DNA of 64,000 bases from Nonomuraea roseoviolacea subsp. carminata (GCF_024172185.1 NZ_JAMZEC010000001.1:5414001-5478000), one strand, 5' to 3'. Positions 51,343 through 61,065 are shown, counted from the first letter of the stretch. Notes: a model not told the origin generated them from the sequence alone. Translations and numbers: made by a program.

Positions 51343-52197
51343 ATGCCCATGGACGTCCGGAAGGCGGCCGAGGCGCTGCTCGACGCGTGGCGGGCCGGTG
51401 ACGCCCAGGCCGTGGCCGCGTCGGTGGACACCTTCGAGGACCCCGACTCCGGCGGGGCGCTGGCCGGGGCGGCGCTGGCCGAGCACGCCGCCCGGACGAT
51501 GGCCCGCTTCCGTAACGCGCGCTTCACCGTGGACCTCGTGACCGGCGACGCCGACGCCGCCGCCGTCTCCTGGACCCTGGTGGCCGACCACCGCGAGTCC
51601 TACCTCGGCATGCCCGCCACCGGCGGCACCGCCACCGTGCACGGCACCGACCTGGTCACCCGCGACGCGCGCGGCGTCCACGTCCGCCGGAGCTTCGACC
51701 GGCTGGCGCTGGCCGAGGCGCTCGGGTACACGGCCCGGTTCGTGCCCGGCGCCGACGAGGCCCGCGAGTTCGGCGTCAGCGCCCGCGCCGCGACCGGCCG
51801 CACCGACCGGGCCGGCGCGCTCGTGCTGACCTGGCTGGAGATCCGCGACGACGCCGAGGCCGCCGACGTGGACCTGCTCAGCGTGGAGATCGTCAAGTCG
51901 CTGCGGTCCGCGAAGGGGTTCCTGGGCGTGACCACGTTCGACATCGGCGCCCGCAAGTTCACGCTGAGCGCCTTCGACCGGCCCGAGTCGCTGCGGGCGG
52001 TGCACGCCCGGCCGCACCAGCGGGCCATGCGCCGCTTCTTCAAGGGCGGGCTGTGCACCCGGGTGCACACCAGCGTCTGGTACCCCGCCACGGTCCGCGA
52101 CTACGCCCGCTGCCCGGCCTGCGGGACGGTCGTGGCGGCGGGCAAGGACGCGGCCTGCGCGTGCGGGTGGACGCCGGAGGACGCGTCCACGCTGTGA
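51343..52197 (+). CDS. SnoaL-like / ABM-like / zinc-ribbon fusion
   Basis: A 284-aa protein with three parts. Residues ~1-122 are a SnoaL/NTF2-like cone (AAEALLDAWRAGDAQAVAASV ... VRRSFDRLALAEALGY). Residues ~135-240 are a ferredoxin-like ABM domain (LVLTWLEIRDDAEAADVDLL ... FTLSAFDRPESLRAVH). Residues ~250-275 carry a C-x2-C ... C-x-C ribbon (CPACGTVVAAGKDAACACGW). SnoaL and ABM folds act as polyketide cyclases and cofactor-free oxygenases; I know of no standard fusion with a zinc ribbon. GAGGAGA precedes ATG 51343; ATG 51349 is also possible. Confidence 0.7.
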   Translation: MPMDVRKAAEALLDAWRAGDAQAVAASVDTFEDPDSGGALAGAALAEHAARTMARFRNARFTVDLVTGDADAAAVSWTLVADHRESYLGMPATGGTATVHGTDLVTRDARGVHVRRSFDRLALAEALGYTARFVPGADEAREFGVSARAATGRTDRAGALVLTWLEIRDDAEAADVDLLSVEIVKSLRSAKGFLGVTTFDIGARKFTLSAFDRPESLRAVHARPHQRAMRRFFKGGLCTRVHTSVWYPATVRDYARCPACGTVVAAGKDAACACGWTPEDASTL

Positions 52198-52229
52198 TCC
52201 CTCCTCGCGAGAACACGGGAGCCTGAAAG

Positions 52230-53048
52230 ATGATCGACTTCACCGCCGAGCACAACCTCGGCGACAGGACCGGCGGACCCGCCGGAGACGCCTCCGGGGA
52301 CGGACGGCCGGCTGTGGCGTTCATGTCCGCGCTGTTCGCCGGTGGGTGGATCTGGGAGCATCCGTACCGGCGCCTGGAGGCGGCCGGGTGGCCGGTGCTC
52401 CGTACCCATGAGGCGATCTGCGCCCTGGACCGGCAGGTAGCCGGGTCGATCGAGCAGCTCGGCGACGCGCTGCTGCGCGCCTGCGACGCCGCCGGCGTGG
52501 CGGACGTGATCGTCTGCGCCAACTCCCTCGGCGGCCTGGTCGCCATCGACCTCGCCGGCCGCCACCCCGACCGGGTGCGCGGGATCGTGGTCAGCGGCGC
52601 GCCGGGCCTCACCGCGGACCCCGACGTCGGGCTCAGCTTCGACCGGCGGGGCAGCGTCCGGCCGTTCGGCGAAGAGTTCGGGGAGCGGATGGTGGCCGCG
52701 CTGTTCCACAGCGGCCGCAGCTTCTTCTCGGACGAGCGGATGAGCGAGGTCGGCGAGATGCTGCGCCGGCCCGAGTCGATGGTGAGCATGGCGCGCAGCA
52801 TCAAGGCCACCCGCCGCTACGCGGTGCGGCCCGCGCTGGACAAGGTGCGCTGCCCGTCCCTGTACGTCTGGGGCCGGCACGACCGGATGACGCCCGTGGA
52901 CCCGTGGCTGGAGCTGCTGGCCGACTACCCGGCCAACGAGGTGCTGGTGGTGGAGGGGAGCGGGCACATCCCGATGGTCGAGCGGGCCGAGGAGTACACC
53001 GGCGTCCTGGAGTCCTTCGTGACGCGCTGCGCGGGCGCCCTGGCATGA
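52230..53048 (+). CDS. Alpha/beta hydrolase (serine type)
   Basis: A 272-aa hydrolase with nucleophile elbow 'CANSLGGLVAIDLAGRHPD' (N-S-L-G-G in place of G-x-S-x-G), acid Asp in 'VWGRHDRMTPVD' and His in 'GSGHIPMVERAEEY'. The triad is complete. It may act as a thioesterase or esterase releasing the chain; the cluster has no other obvious thioesterase. ATG 52230 follows GAGCCTGAAAG. Its stop overlaps the AcpS start. Confidence 0.82.
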   Translation: MIDFTAEHNLGDRTGGPAGDASGDGRPAVAFMSALFAGGWIWEHPYRRLEAAGWPVLRTHEAICALDRQVAGSIEQLGDALLRACDAAGVADVIVCANSLGGLVAIDLAGRHPDRVRGIVVSGAPGLTADPDVGLSFDRRGSVRPFGEEFGERMVAALFHSGRSFFSDERMSEVGEMLRRPESMVSMARSIKATRRYAVRPALDKVRCPSLYVWGRHDRMTPVDPWLELLADYPANEVLVVEGSGHIPMVERAEEYTGVLESFVTRCAGALA

Positions 53049-53569
53049 GCGCCGTCGCCGCCGCGGCCCGCACCGCCGCACCTGAGAGCACCGGCGAGCC
53101 CGCCGTCCTCCTCGGCGTGGACGTCGTCGAGACGGCGCGGCTGGCGCGGGCCGTCGAACGCGGCGGCGAGGCGTTCGCCCGGCACGTCGCCACCGAGGCC
53201 GAGCGCGGGCTCACCTCCGAGGCGGCGGCGTTCTCGGTCAAGGAGTGCCTGATCAAGGCGGTCGGCGGCCGGGCGCCGGGTTTCGGGTGGCACGACTTCG
53301 AGGCGGTCGGCGGGGCCCCGGCCGCGTGGGCGGGCCGCCTGCTGGACGAGGCCGCCGCCGAGCTGGCCGCCTCCACCGGGGTGGCGCTGGACGGGGGCGC
53401 CGCGTACGCGCTGCACGGCGCCTCCCGCGCCGCCGCCCTGGAGCGGCTCCGCCCCCCGCAGGACGCGGCCGTCACCGGCGCGGCCCGGTGGGGGAGCGGC
53501 GGCGGGCTGTTCGTGGCGCTGGCGATCGTGTACGTCGACAGGAAGGAAGGTGCCCGATGTCCCGGGTGA
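53045..53569 (+). CDS. Holo-ACP synthase (AcpS family)
   Basis: A 174-aa AcpS-type PPTase with the metal motif in 'LLGVDVVETARLARAV' (D26, D-V-V-E) and 'AAFSVKECLIKAVGG' (K-E-x-x-x-K). The C-terminal part is longer and less regular than in primary-metabolism AcpS (about 120 aa). It is the second clear PPTase of the cluster besides the Sfp type at 30.4 kb. ATGA overlap with the upstream hydrolase, and a 13-nt overlap with the beta-helix gene. Confidence 0.82.
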   Translation: MSAVAAAARTAAPESTGEPAVLLGVDVVETARLARAVERGGEAFARHVATEAERGLTSEAAAFSVKECLIKAVGGRAPGFGWHDFEAVGGAPAAWAGRLLDEAAAELAASTGVALDGGAAYALHGASRAAALERLRPPQDAAVTGAARWGSGGGLFVALAIVYVDRKEGARCPG

Positions 53570-54590
53570 AGACGGTACGACCGGGGGAGTCGATCCAGCG
53601 GGCGCTGGACGAGGCCGGTCCCGGAGCGAGCATCGTGCTGACGGAGGGCACGTACACCGAGAGCGTCTGGATCCGGCACGGCGGCGTGTCGCTGACCGGC
53701 GCCGGCCCCGGCCGCACCCTGCTGGCCCCCGGCGACGGCGTCCCGGCCGACGTGCCCCGGCTGCACGACGCCACCGAGGACGTCGTCAGCGGCGTCACCG
53801 TCCACGGCGACGCCGTCGCCAACGTCACGATCGAGGCGCTGACCGTGACCGGCTTCACCGGCGCCGGGATCTACGCCCACTCCGTCGCCGGGGTGAGGGT
53901 GCGCGACGTGGAGGCCCGCGGCAACGCCGTCTGGGGCGTCTACCTGCGCGAGTCCAGCGGCTGCGAGGTGAGCGGCTGCCGCGCCTCCGGCAGCCAGTAC
54001 GGCGGCGTCGCGCTCAGCTTCTGCCCCGACTCGGACGGCCTGGTCGCCGGCAACGAGACGTTCGCCAACGCCTTCGGGATCTTCGTCGACAACTCCTCGA
54101 ACGCCCGGGTGGTGCGCAACGCCTGCCACGGCAACGCGATCGGCATGCTCCTGCTCAACCAGGTGTACGAGGGCGAGCCCGAAGGCGGCGTCCGGGACTG
54201 CCTGGTGGCGGGCAACGACCTGCACGGCAACGGCCTGGCCGCGGGCGCCGAGCCCGACGGGCTGGGCGCGGCCGGGCCGCCCATCTCTGGGGTCGGTCTC
54301 GCGCTGATCGGCACCCACCGGGTCGCCGTCGTGGACAACCACATCCACGACAACCACCCGAGCGGCGAGTCGGTCATGGGCGCGGGCCTCGTCATCGGCT
54401 CCTCCAAGGACTGGGGCGGCGACGACGCCCTGGACAACCACCTCCTGTGGAACCGGGTCACCGGCAACACCCCGCTGGACTTCCAGCTCGGCGCCGACCT
54501 GACCCGGCAGACGTTCGCCGGGAACACGGCCGGCAAGGGCGACCCGGCCGAGCTGCTGGACCGCGACGACGCCTCCGGGGGGTGGCGCCG

Positions 54591-54594
<4 letters not shown>
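53557..54594 (+). CDS. Right-handed parallel beta-helix protein, no signal peptide
   Basis: A 345-aa protein built of repeated short strands with Asn/Gly turns (VRPGESIQRALDEAGPGASIVLTEGTY ... GIYAHSVAGVRVRDVEARGNAVWGVYL ... NHIHDNHPSGESVMGAG), the NosD/pectate-lyase-like beta-helix. Such proteins are mostly secreted lyases or epimerases, but here no signal peptide is present and the gene overlaps its neighbours in the polyketide operon. A cytosolic role on a pathway intermediate (cyclisation, isomerisation or epimerisation) is possible but unproven. Confidence 0.8.
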
Positions 54595-55568
<974 letters not shown>

Positions 55569-55570
55569 CC

Positions 55571-56749
55571 ATGTTGCGGGCCTTGTGGACGGTGAGCGCG
55601 CTCGAACTGCGCACCCGGTTGCGCGACGGCACGGCGATCGTCATCGCCGTGATCGTCCCGGTGACGCTGGCGACCCTGTTCGGCCTCGCCCTGGGCGGCG
55701 ACGACCCGCCGCTGAAGGCGACGGTCGGCTTCGTGGACCTGGACGGCGGCGAGTTCCCGGCCAGCGTCCGGCGTGAGGTGATGGCCGCCAAGGAGCTGAA
55801 GGGCTCCGTGACGCTGCGCGACCTGCCGAGCAGGGAGCAGGCGGGCCGGGAGCTGGAGTCGGGCGCCATCGGCTCGGCGATCGTCTTCCCGGCCGGATTC
55901 AGCAAGAGCGTCGGCGCCGGGAAGGGCGGCGACGTGGCGGTCCTGAAGACGCCCGAGTCGCCCCTCGCGGGCGTGGTGGCGAGCGCGATCGTGGACCGCA
56001 TCTCCGCCGTGGTCGACGCCCGCACCCTCGCCGTACGGGCCGTGCTGCGCGCGGGCGTGCCCGGCGACCAGGTCAAGGAGCTGGTGGAGCGCAACGGCGC
56101 GGCCGGCCCGGCGATCGGCCTGGCCGACGACCCGCTGGCCGGCGGCAAGATCGACCTGTCGGTCTACTACGGCTCCGGCATGGCGGCGCTGTTCGCGTTC
56201 TTCGTGGTGGGCGCCTCGTTTCGGGGGCTGCTGACCGAACGGAAGCTCGGCACGCTCGACCGGATCCGCGCCGCCCCGGTCGCGGCCTGGGTGCCCGTCG
56301 CGGGCAAGGCCGCCGTCGGGTTCGCGCTGGCCGTCGCCGGGGCGCTGCTCAACTGGGGCGCCTCGGTGCTCATCTTCGGCTCCACCTGGGGCGACCCGGC
56401 GGCCGTCACCGTGGTGCTGGTCGCGCACGTGCTGGCCGCGGCCGCGCTGACCATGCTGGTGACCAGCCGGGTCAGGACCGACGCCCAGGCCGACGGCGTG
56501 ATCATGATCGTGTCGTTCGTGGCGGCCTTCTTCGGCGGCAGCCTGGTGCCGATCTACAACCTGCCCGGCCCGCTCCAGGCGGTCGCGCTGCTCACCCCGA
56601 ACGGCTGGACGTCCAAGGCGCTGACCGAGCTGGCCGGCTCGGGCGCCGGGCTCGCGGCAGTGGCGCTGCCGGTGGGCGTGCTCTGCGCGATCGCGCTGAC
56701 GGCGGGCGGGCTCGCCCTCCTCGGCTTCCGGAAGGGACTGCTGCTATGA
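55571..56749 (+). CDS. ABC-2 type permease
   Basis: A 392-aa membrane protein. One N-terminal helix (IVIAVIVPVTLATLFGLALGG) and a ~150-residue extracytoplasmic domain are followed by five to six helices from ~195 to the end (MAALFAFFVVGASF ... MIVSFVAAFFGGSLVPIYNLPGPLQAVALLTPNGW). This is the ABC2_membrane_3 layout. Partner of the ATPase 2 bp upstream and of the second permease, with which it overlaps by 4 nt. Confidence 0.9.
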   Translation: MLRALWTVSALELRTRLRDGTAIVIAVIVPVTLATLFGLALGGDDPPLKATVGFVDLDGGEFPASVRREVMAAKELKGSVTLRDLPSREQAGRELESGAIGSAIVFPAGFSKSVGAGKGGDVAVLKTPESPLAGVVASAIVDRISAVVDARTLAVRAVLRAGVPGDQVKELVERNGAAGPAIGLADDPLAGGKIDLSVYYGSGMAALFAFFVVGASFRGLLTERKLGTLDRIRAAPVAAWVPVAGKAAVGFALAVAGALLNWGASVLIFGSTWGDPAAVTVVLVAHVLAAAALTMLVTSRVRTDAQADGVIMIVSFVAAFFGGSLVPIYNLPGPLQAVALLTPNGWTSKALTELAGSGAGLAAVALPVGVLCAIALTAGGLALLGFRKGLLL

Positions 56750-57909
56750 CGACCACCGGGCTGCGGCCCCGGCCCGTGCTCGCGCTCGTGGCCGCCAACC
56801 TGCGCCGCCACACCCGCGACCGCGTCGGCCTGTTCTTCATGGTCGTCATGCCGTTCGTCTCCATCGTCTTCGTCGGCATGGCGCTCGGCGGCGGCACGGC
56901 CGGCTCGTCCCGGCTGCCGGTCGGCGTGGTCGCCGAGGACTCCGGCCCCGTGAGCACCGCCCTGCTGGCCGAGCTGCGCCGCCACCCCGACCTGGAGGTC
57001 ACGACGATGACCTCGGCCGCCGAGCTGCGCTCGGGCGTGCGGGAGGGCTCGCTCGCGGCCGGCCTGGTCATCCCGTCCGGCTCCACCAGGCTCGACCTCG
57101 TCGTCACCGAGACCAACGGCAGCGGCATGGCCGCGCGCAGCGCCATCGACGTCGCCGTCAGCAAGGTCGCGGCCGTCGAGGAGGCCACGCGCGCCGCCCG
57201 CACCGCTGGCGCGACCCCCGAGCAGGCCGCCGCGTACGTACGGCAGGCGCAGGCCGAGTCCGGCCGCGTCGCCGTCAAGGACACCTCGACCGCGGCCGGC
57301 GATCCGCGCGGCTTCGCCTACACCGCCCCCGCCAACCTGCTGCTGTTCACCTTCATCAACTCCATGGCCGTGGCCGCCGCCCTGGTCGAGAGCCGCCGGC
57401 TCGGCATGCTCCAGCGCGCGCTGACCGCCCCCGTGCGGCACCGGTCGGTGCTGCTCGGCGAGGCGCTGAGCCGCTTCCTCGTCGCCGGCGCGCAGGCCGC
57501 GCTCATCATGGCGGTCAGCGTGCTCGCGTTCGGCGTCCACTGGGGCGACCCGCTCGGCGTGGCGGCCGTCGTCGGGACGTTCGCGCTGGTCTCCACCGGG
57601 GCGGCGATCCTCGTCGGCACGCTGCTGCGCACCCCCGACCAGGCCCCCGCCATCGGGCCGCCGCTCGGCGTCGTGCTCGGCATGCTGGGCGGCTGCCTGT
57701 GGCCGCGCGAGTCGTCCGGCGACGTGCTCAACGCCGTCGGCCACCTCTTCCCGCACGCCTGGGGCATGGACGCGCTGCTGAAGCTGGCCGTGCCCGGCAC
57801 GGGCATCGGCGCGGTGCTGCCGCAGCTCGGCGTCCTCGCCGCGATGGCCGCCCTGCTGCTCGGCGCCTCGCTGGTCCTGTTCGGCCGCCGCACCCGGGCC
57901 CTGGGGTGA
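56746..57909 (+). CDS. ABC-2 type permease, second subunit
   Basis: A 387-aa protein with the same organisation as the preceding permease: an N-terminal helix (VGLFFMVVMPFVSIVFVGMALGG), an extracytoplasmic domain with 'SGMAARSAIDVAVSKVAA', and C-terminal helices (LLLFTFINSMAVAAALVESRR ... HLFPHAWGMDALLKL). A heterodimeric permease is likely. Confidence 0.9.
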   Translation: MTTTGLRPRPVLALVAANLRRHTRDRVGLFFMVVMPFVSIVFVGMALGGGTAGSSRLPVGVVAEDSGPVSTALLAELRRHPDLEVTTMTSAAELRSGVREGSLAAGLVIPSGSTRLDLVVTETNGSGMAARSAIDVAVSKVAAVEEATRAARTAGATPEQAAAYVRQAQAESGRVAVKDTSTAAGDPRGFAYTAPANLLLFTFINSMAVAAALVESRRLGMLQRALTAPVRHRSVLLGEALSRFLVAGAQAALIMAVSVLAFGVHWGDPLGVAAVVGTFALVSTGAAILVGTLLRTPDQAPAIGPPLGVVLGMLGGCLWPRESSGDVLNAVGHLFPHAWGMDALLKLAVPGTGIGAVLPQLGVLAAMAALLLGASLVLFGRRTRALG

Positions 57910-57914
57910 GCGCC

Positions 57915-58865
57915 ATGCGGATCCTCGTCACGGGCGCCGCCGGGTTCGTCGGCTCGGCGTACGTCCGCAACCTGCTCGGCGGCGCCTACCCCGGCTGGGA
58001 CGACGCCGAGGTGACCGTGCTGGACGCCCTCACCTACGCCGGCGACGTCGCCAACCTGGAGCCGGTGCTGCTCCACCGGCGGCTGACCTTCGTCCGCGGG
58101 GACATCGCCGACCCCGGCCTGGTGTCGCGGCTCATGCCCGGCCACGACCTCGTCGTCAACTTCGCCGCCGAGAGCCACGTGGACCGTTCGATCGCCGCCG
58201 CCGACCGGTTCGTGCGCACCAACGTGGCGGGCGTCGAGACGCTGCTGCGGGCCGCGCTCGACGCGGGCGTGCCCACGTTCGTCCAGGTCTCCACCGACGA
58301 GGTGTACGGCTCGATCGACGCGGGCTCCTGGACCGAGGACAGCCCGCTGCGGCCCAACTCCCCGTACGCCGCCTCCAAGGCCGCCGGCGACCTCATGGCC
58401 CTGGCCTACGCCCGCACCCACGGCATGGACGTGCGCGTCACCCGCTGCGGCAACACCTACGGGCCCCGCCAGCACCCCGAGAAGCTCATTCCGCTGTTCG
58501 TGACGAACCTGCTGGCCGGCCGGCCCGTCCCCCTGTACGGCGACGGCGGCAACGCGCGCGAGTGGATCCACGTGGACGACCACTGCCGCGGCGTCCACCA
58601 GGTCGTCGAGAAGGGCGTGGCCGGCGAGGTGTACCACATCGGCGGCGGCACCGAGCTGACCAACCGCGAGCTGACCGCGCTGCTGCTGCGCGCCTGCGGC
58701 GCCGGCCCCGAGCTGGTCCGGCGGGTCGCCGACCGGCCCGGGCACGACCGCCGCTACTCCCTGGACGACTCCAAGCTGCGCGGCCTCGGCCACCGCCCGC
58801 TGGTGCCCTTCGAGGAGGGGCTGGCCGAGACCGTCGCGTGGTACCGACACGAGGGGGACACTTGA
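57915..58865 (+). CDS. rmlB: dTDP-glucose 4,6-dehydratase
   Basis: A 316-aa extended SDR that makes TDP-4-keto-6-deoxyglucose, the common deoxysugar precursor. NAD motif TGAAGFVGS, 'VNFAAESHVDRSI', catalytic 'STDEVYGS' and YAASK are intact. ATG 57915 is chosen (a GTG at 57906 overlaps the permease stop). The C-terminus stops at WYRHEGDT, some ten residues short of usual family tails that run WYR-x-N-x-x-W-W. Its TGA coincides with the TTGA tip of the adjacent TnpB element. Confidence 0.93.
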   Translation: MRILVTGAAGFVGSAYVRNLLGGAYPGWDDAEVTVLDALTYAGDVANLEPVLLHRRLTFVRGDIADPGLVSRLMPGHDLVVNFAAESHVDRSIAAADRFVRTNVAGVETLLRAALDAGVPTFVQVSTDEVYGSIDAGSWTEDSPLRPNSPYAASKAAGDLMALAYARTHGMDVRVTRCGNTYGPRQHPEKLIPLFVTNLLAGRPVPLYGDGGNAREWIHVDDHCRGVHQVVEKGVAGEVYHIGGGTELTNRELTALLLRACGAGPELVRRVADRPGHDRRYSLDDSKLRGLGHRPLVPFEEGLAETVAWYRHEGDT

Positions 58866-60172
58866 CTTTCTCCCCACACCTAGAGGCGGGGGATTCCCAC
58901 CTTCGCAGGTCGGGGTTCCTGCTTCATGGGCGACTGCACCCGGGCGGACCCGGAGTGTCTGACGTCACCTCCGCAGGCAGACACGGCAAGACCTGCCGCC
59001 AGGATGTTCTTCGCGGCGTTGAGGTCCCGGTCGTGCCGGGTGCCGCAGGACGGGCACTGCCACGTCCGCATGCCGAGCAGAAGCCGCTCAAGCAGGTGCC
59101 CACAAGCCGAGCAGGTCTTGGAGCTGGGCAGCCAGCGGTCGACCACGATCAAGCGACGCCCGTACCAGGCCGCCTTGTATCCCAGCATGCGGCGGAAGGC
59201 GGCCCACCCGCAGTCGGAGATGGCCTTGGCCAGTCTGGGGTTGCGGACCAGGTTGGCCACGGCCAGGTCCTTGATCACGATCACGTCGTGGTCGCGGACC
59301 AGCCGCGTGCTGGTCTTGTGCAGGAAGTCCGTCCGGGACGCGCGTACCTTCCGGTGGGCGCGGGCGACCTTGGCCTTCGCCTTTCGGTGATTGCTCGACC
59401 CCTTGACCTTGCGTGCTTGGCGGCGCTGGTAGCGGGCCAGGTTGCGCTCCCGCTTGGCCAGATGGCGCGGATTGGGGATCTTGTCGCCGTCGGAGGTGAC
59501 GGCGAAGTCCTTCACCCCGAGATCGACGCCGACCACGGCTGCGGTCGCCGGCAGCCGGTCGGGAACAGCGACATCGACGGCGAAGGAGACATACCACCGC
59601 CCGCACGGGCCCCGGGAGACGGTCACCGTGGTCGGGTCGATCGACGCCGGGTCGACCTCGGGCCAGGACCAGACGAACGCCAAAGGCGCGTCCATCTTCG
59701 CCAGCCACAGCCGCCCGTCACGGTAGCGGAACCCCGAGCGGGTGTATTCGGCCGACTGCCGTCCCGTGCGGGACTTGTAGCGCGGATACCGGGCGCGTCC
59801 GGCGAAGAAGTTCGTGAACGCCGCCTGCTGGTGCCGGATCGCCTGCTGCAACGGCACCGACGACACCTCGTTCAGCCATGCCAGCTCATCGGTGGCCTTC
59901 ATCGCGGTGAGATAGGCGTTCGCCTGGACAAAGCCGATCTTCGTCCGCTCGGTGCGGTATCGGGCACGCCGCCAGGCCAGAGTGCGGTTCCAGACGACGC
60001 GTACGCACCCGAACGTGCGATTCAACGCACTGGCCTGCTCAGGCGTCGGGTACGCCCGGCACTTGTACGCCGTCCTCACAGATCAATTTTAGGAGAGTCA
60101 CCTACTTTCCATGAAGCGAACGCAGGTGGAGTGCAGTTTTCGTGCCCTGGGCGCAAGCCCGGAGCCTCCAGT
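58862..60172 (-). mobile_element. IS200/IS605-type element carrying only tnpB
   Basis: The element interrupts rmlB-rmlA. Downstream of tnpB the right end has a hairpin (58871-58893, TCCCC/GGGGA) and ends TCAA on the minus strand (58865-58862). At the other side a hairpin with a bulged T (60146-60162, GGGC-GCAA-GCCC) lies 10 nt inside a TTGAG pentanucleotide (60177-60173, minus), which could be the target-adjacent motif. No tnpA is present. Tips are predicted from known IS605 geometry and are uncertain by a few bases. Confidence 0.65.
58880..60079 (-). CDS. tnpB: RNA-guided nuclease TnpB, RuvC-II Glu replaced by Lys
   Basis: A 399-aa TnpB. It has N-terminal 'AYKCRAYPTPEQASALNRTFGCVRVVWN', RuvC-I D186 (VVGVDLGVKDFAV), a zinc finger C323/C326/C342/C345, and RuvC-III 'DRDLNAAKNIL' (D352). 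The RuvC-II position, normally I-E-D-L, reads I-K-D-L with Lys270. A Glu in the zinc loop (E331, LLERLLL) could substitute, as TnpB variants with a relocated Glu are known; otherwise the nuclease is dead. GTG 60079 start. The stop codon is inside the right-end hairpin, so the omega-RNA scaffold overlaps the gene's 3' end. Confidence 0.9.
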   Translation of the reverse strand: MRTAYKCRAYPTPEQASALNRTFGCVRVVWNRTLAWRRARYRTERTKIGFVQANAYLTAMKATDELAWLNEVSSVPLQQAIRHQQAAFTNFFAGRARYPRYKSRTGRQSAEYTRSGFRYRDGRLWLAKMDAPLAFVWSWPEVDPASIDPTTVTVSRGPCGRWYVSFAVDVAVPDRLPATAAVVGVDLGVKDFAVTSDGDKIPNPRHLAKRERNLARYQRRQARKVKGSSNHRKAKAKVARAHRKVRASRTDFLHKTSTRLVRDHDVIVIKDLAVANLVRNPRLAKAISDCGWAAFRRMLGYKAAWYGRRLIVVDRWLPSSKTCSACGHLLERLLLGMRTWQCPSCGTRHDRDLNAAKNILAAGLAVSACGGDVRHSGSARVQSPMKQEPRPAKVGIPRL

Positions 60173-60186
60173 CTCAAGGAGTTTCG

Positions 60187-61065
60187 ATGAAGGGCATCCT
60201 GCTGGCCGGCGGCCGGGGCACGCGCCTGCTGCCCACGACGCTGGCGGTCTCCAAGCAGTTGCTGCCGGTCAACGACAAGCCGCTCGTCTACTTCCCGCTC
60301 TCGGTGCTGATGCTGGCCGAGATCCGCGACATCCTCATCGTCTCCACGCCCGAGGACGTGCCGCAGCTTCGCCGCCTGCTGGGCGACGGCTCCCGGCTCG
60401 GGCTGCGCATCACCTACACCGAGCAGCCGGAGCCGAACGGCATCGCCGAGGCGCTCGTGCTGGGCGCCGACCACATCGGCGACGACCCGGTGGCGCTCAT
60501 CCTCGGCGACAACGTCTTCCACGGCTACTCCTTCCAGGAGATCCTGCGGCAGGAGTGCCGCGACATCGACGGTTGCGTCCTGTTCGGCTACCCGGTGCGC
60601 GACCCCGAGCGGTACGGCATCGCCGAGACCGACGCGCGCGGCCGGCTGCTGTCCATCGAGGAGAAGCCCGCGGCGCCCCGCTCCAACCGGGCGGTCGTCG
60701 GCTTCTACCTCTACGACAACGACGTCGTCGACATCGCCAAGAACCTCTCGCCGTCGGCGCGGGGCGAGCTGGAGATCACCGACGTCAACCGCGCCTATCT
60801 GGAGCGGGGCAAGGCCAAGCTGGTCGACCTCGGCCGCGGCTTCGCCTGGCTCGACGCGGGCACCCCGGAGGCGCTCCTCCAGGCCGGACAGTACGTCCAG
60901 CTCCTGGAGCAGCGGCAGGGCGTGCGGATCGCGTGCCTGGAGGAGATCGCCCTCCGGATGGGCTACATCGACGCCGAGACCTGCCACCGGCTCGGCGTCG
61001 AGCTGGAGAAATCGGCCTACGGCCAGTACGTGATCTCCGTGGCGGAGCAGTTCGCCGCCCGGTGA
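60187..61065 (+). CDS. rmlA: Glucose-1-phosphate thymidylyltransferase
   Basis: A 292-aa nucleotidyltransferase making TDP-glucose from glucose-1-phosphate and dTTP. Signature ILLAGGRGTRLLPTT, then 'SKQLLPVNDKPLVYFPLSVLM', 'LGDNVFHG', 'IEEKPAAPRSNRAVVGFYLYDNDVV' and 'GRGFAWLDAGTPEALL'. ATG 60187 with AAGGAG at 60176-60181, which remains just outside the predicted tip of the TnpB element. First enzyme of the sugar pathway. Confidence 0.95.
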   Translation: MKGILLAGGRGTRLLPTTLAVSKQLLPVNDKPLVYFPLSVLMLAEIRDILIVSTPEDVPQLRRLLGDGSRLGLRITYTEQPEPNGIAEALVLGADHIGDDPVALILGDNVFHGYSFQEILRQECRDIDGCVLFGYPVRDPERYGIAETDARGRLLSIEEKPAAPRSNRAVVGFYLYDNDVVDIAKNLSPSARGELEITDVNRAYLERGKAKLVDLGRGFAWLDAGTPEALLQAGQYVQLLEQRQGVRIACLEEIALRMGYIDAETCHRLGVELEKSAYGQYVISVAEQFAAR

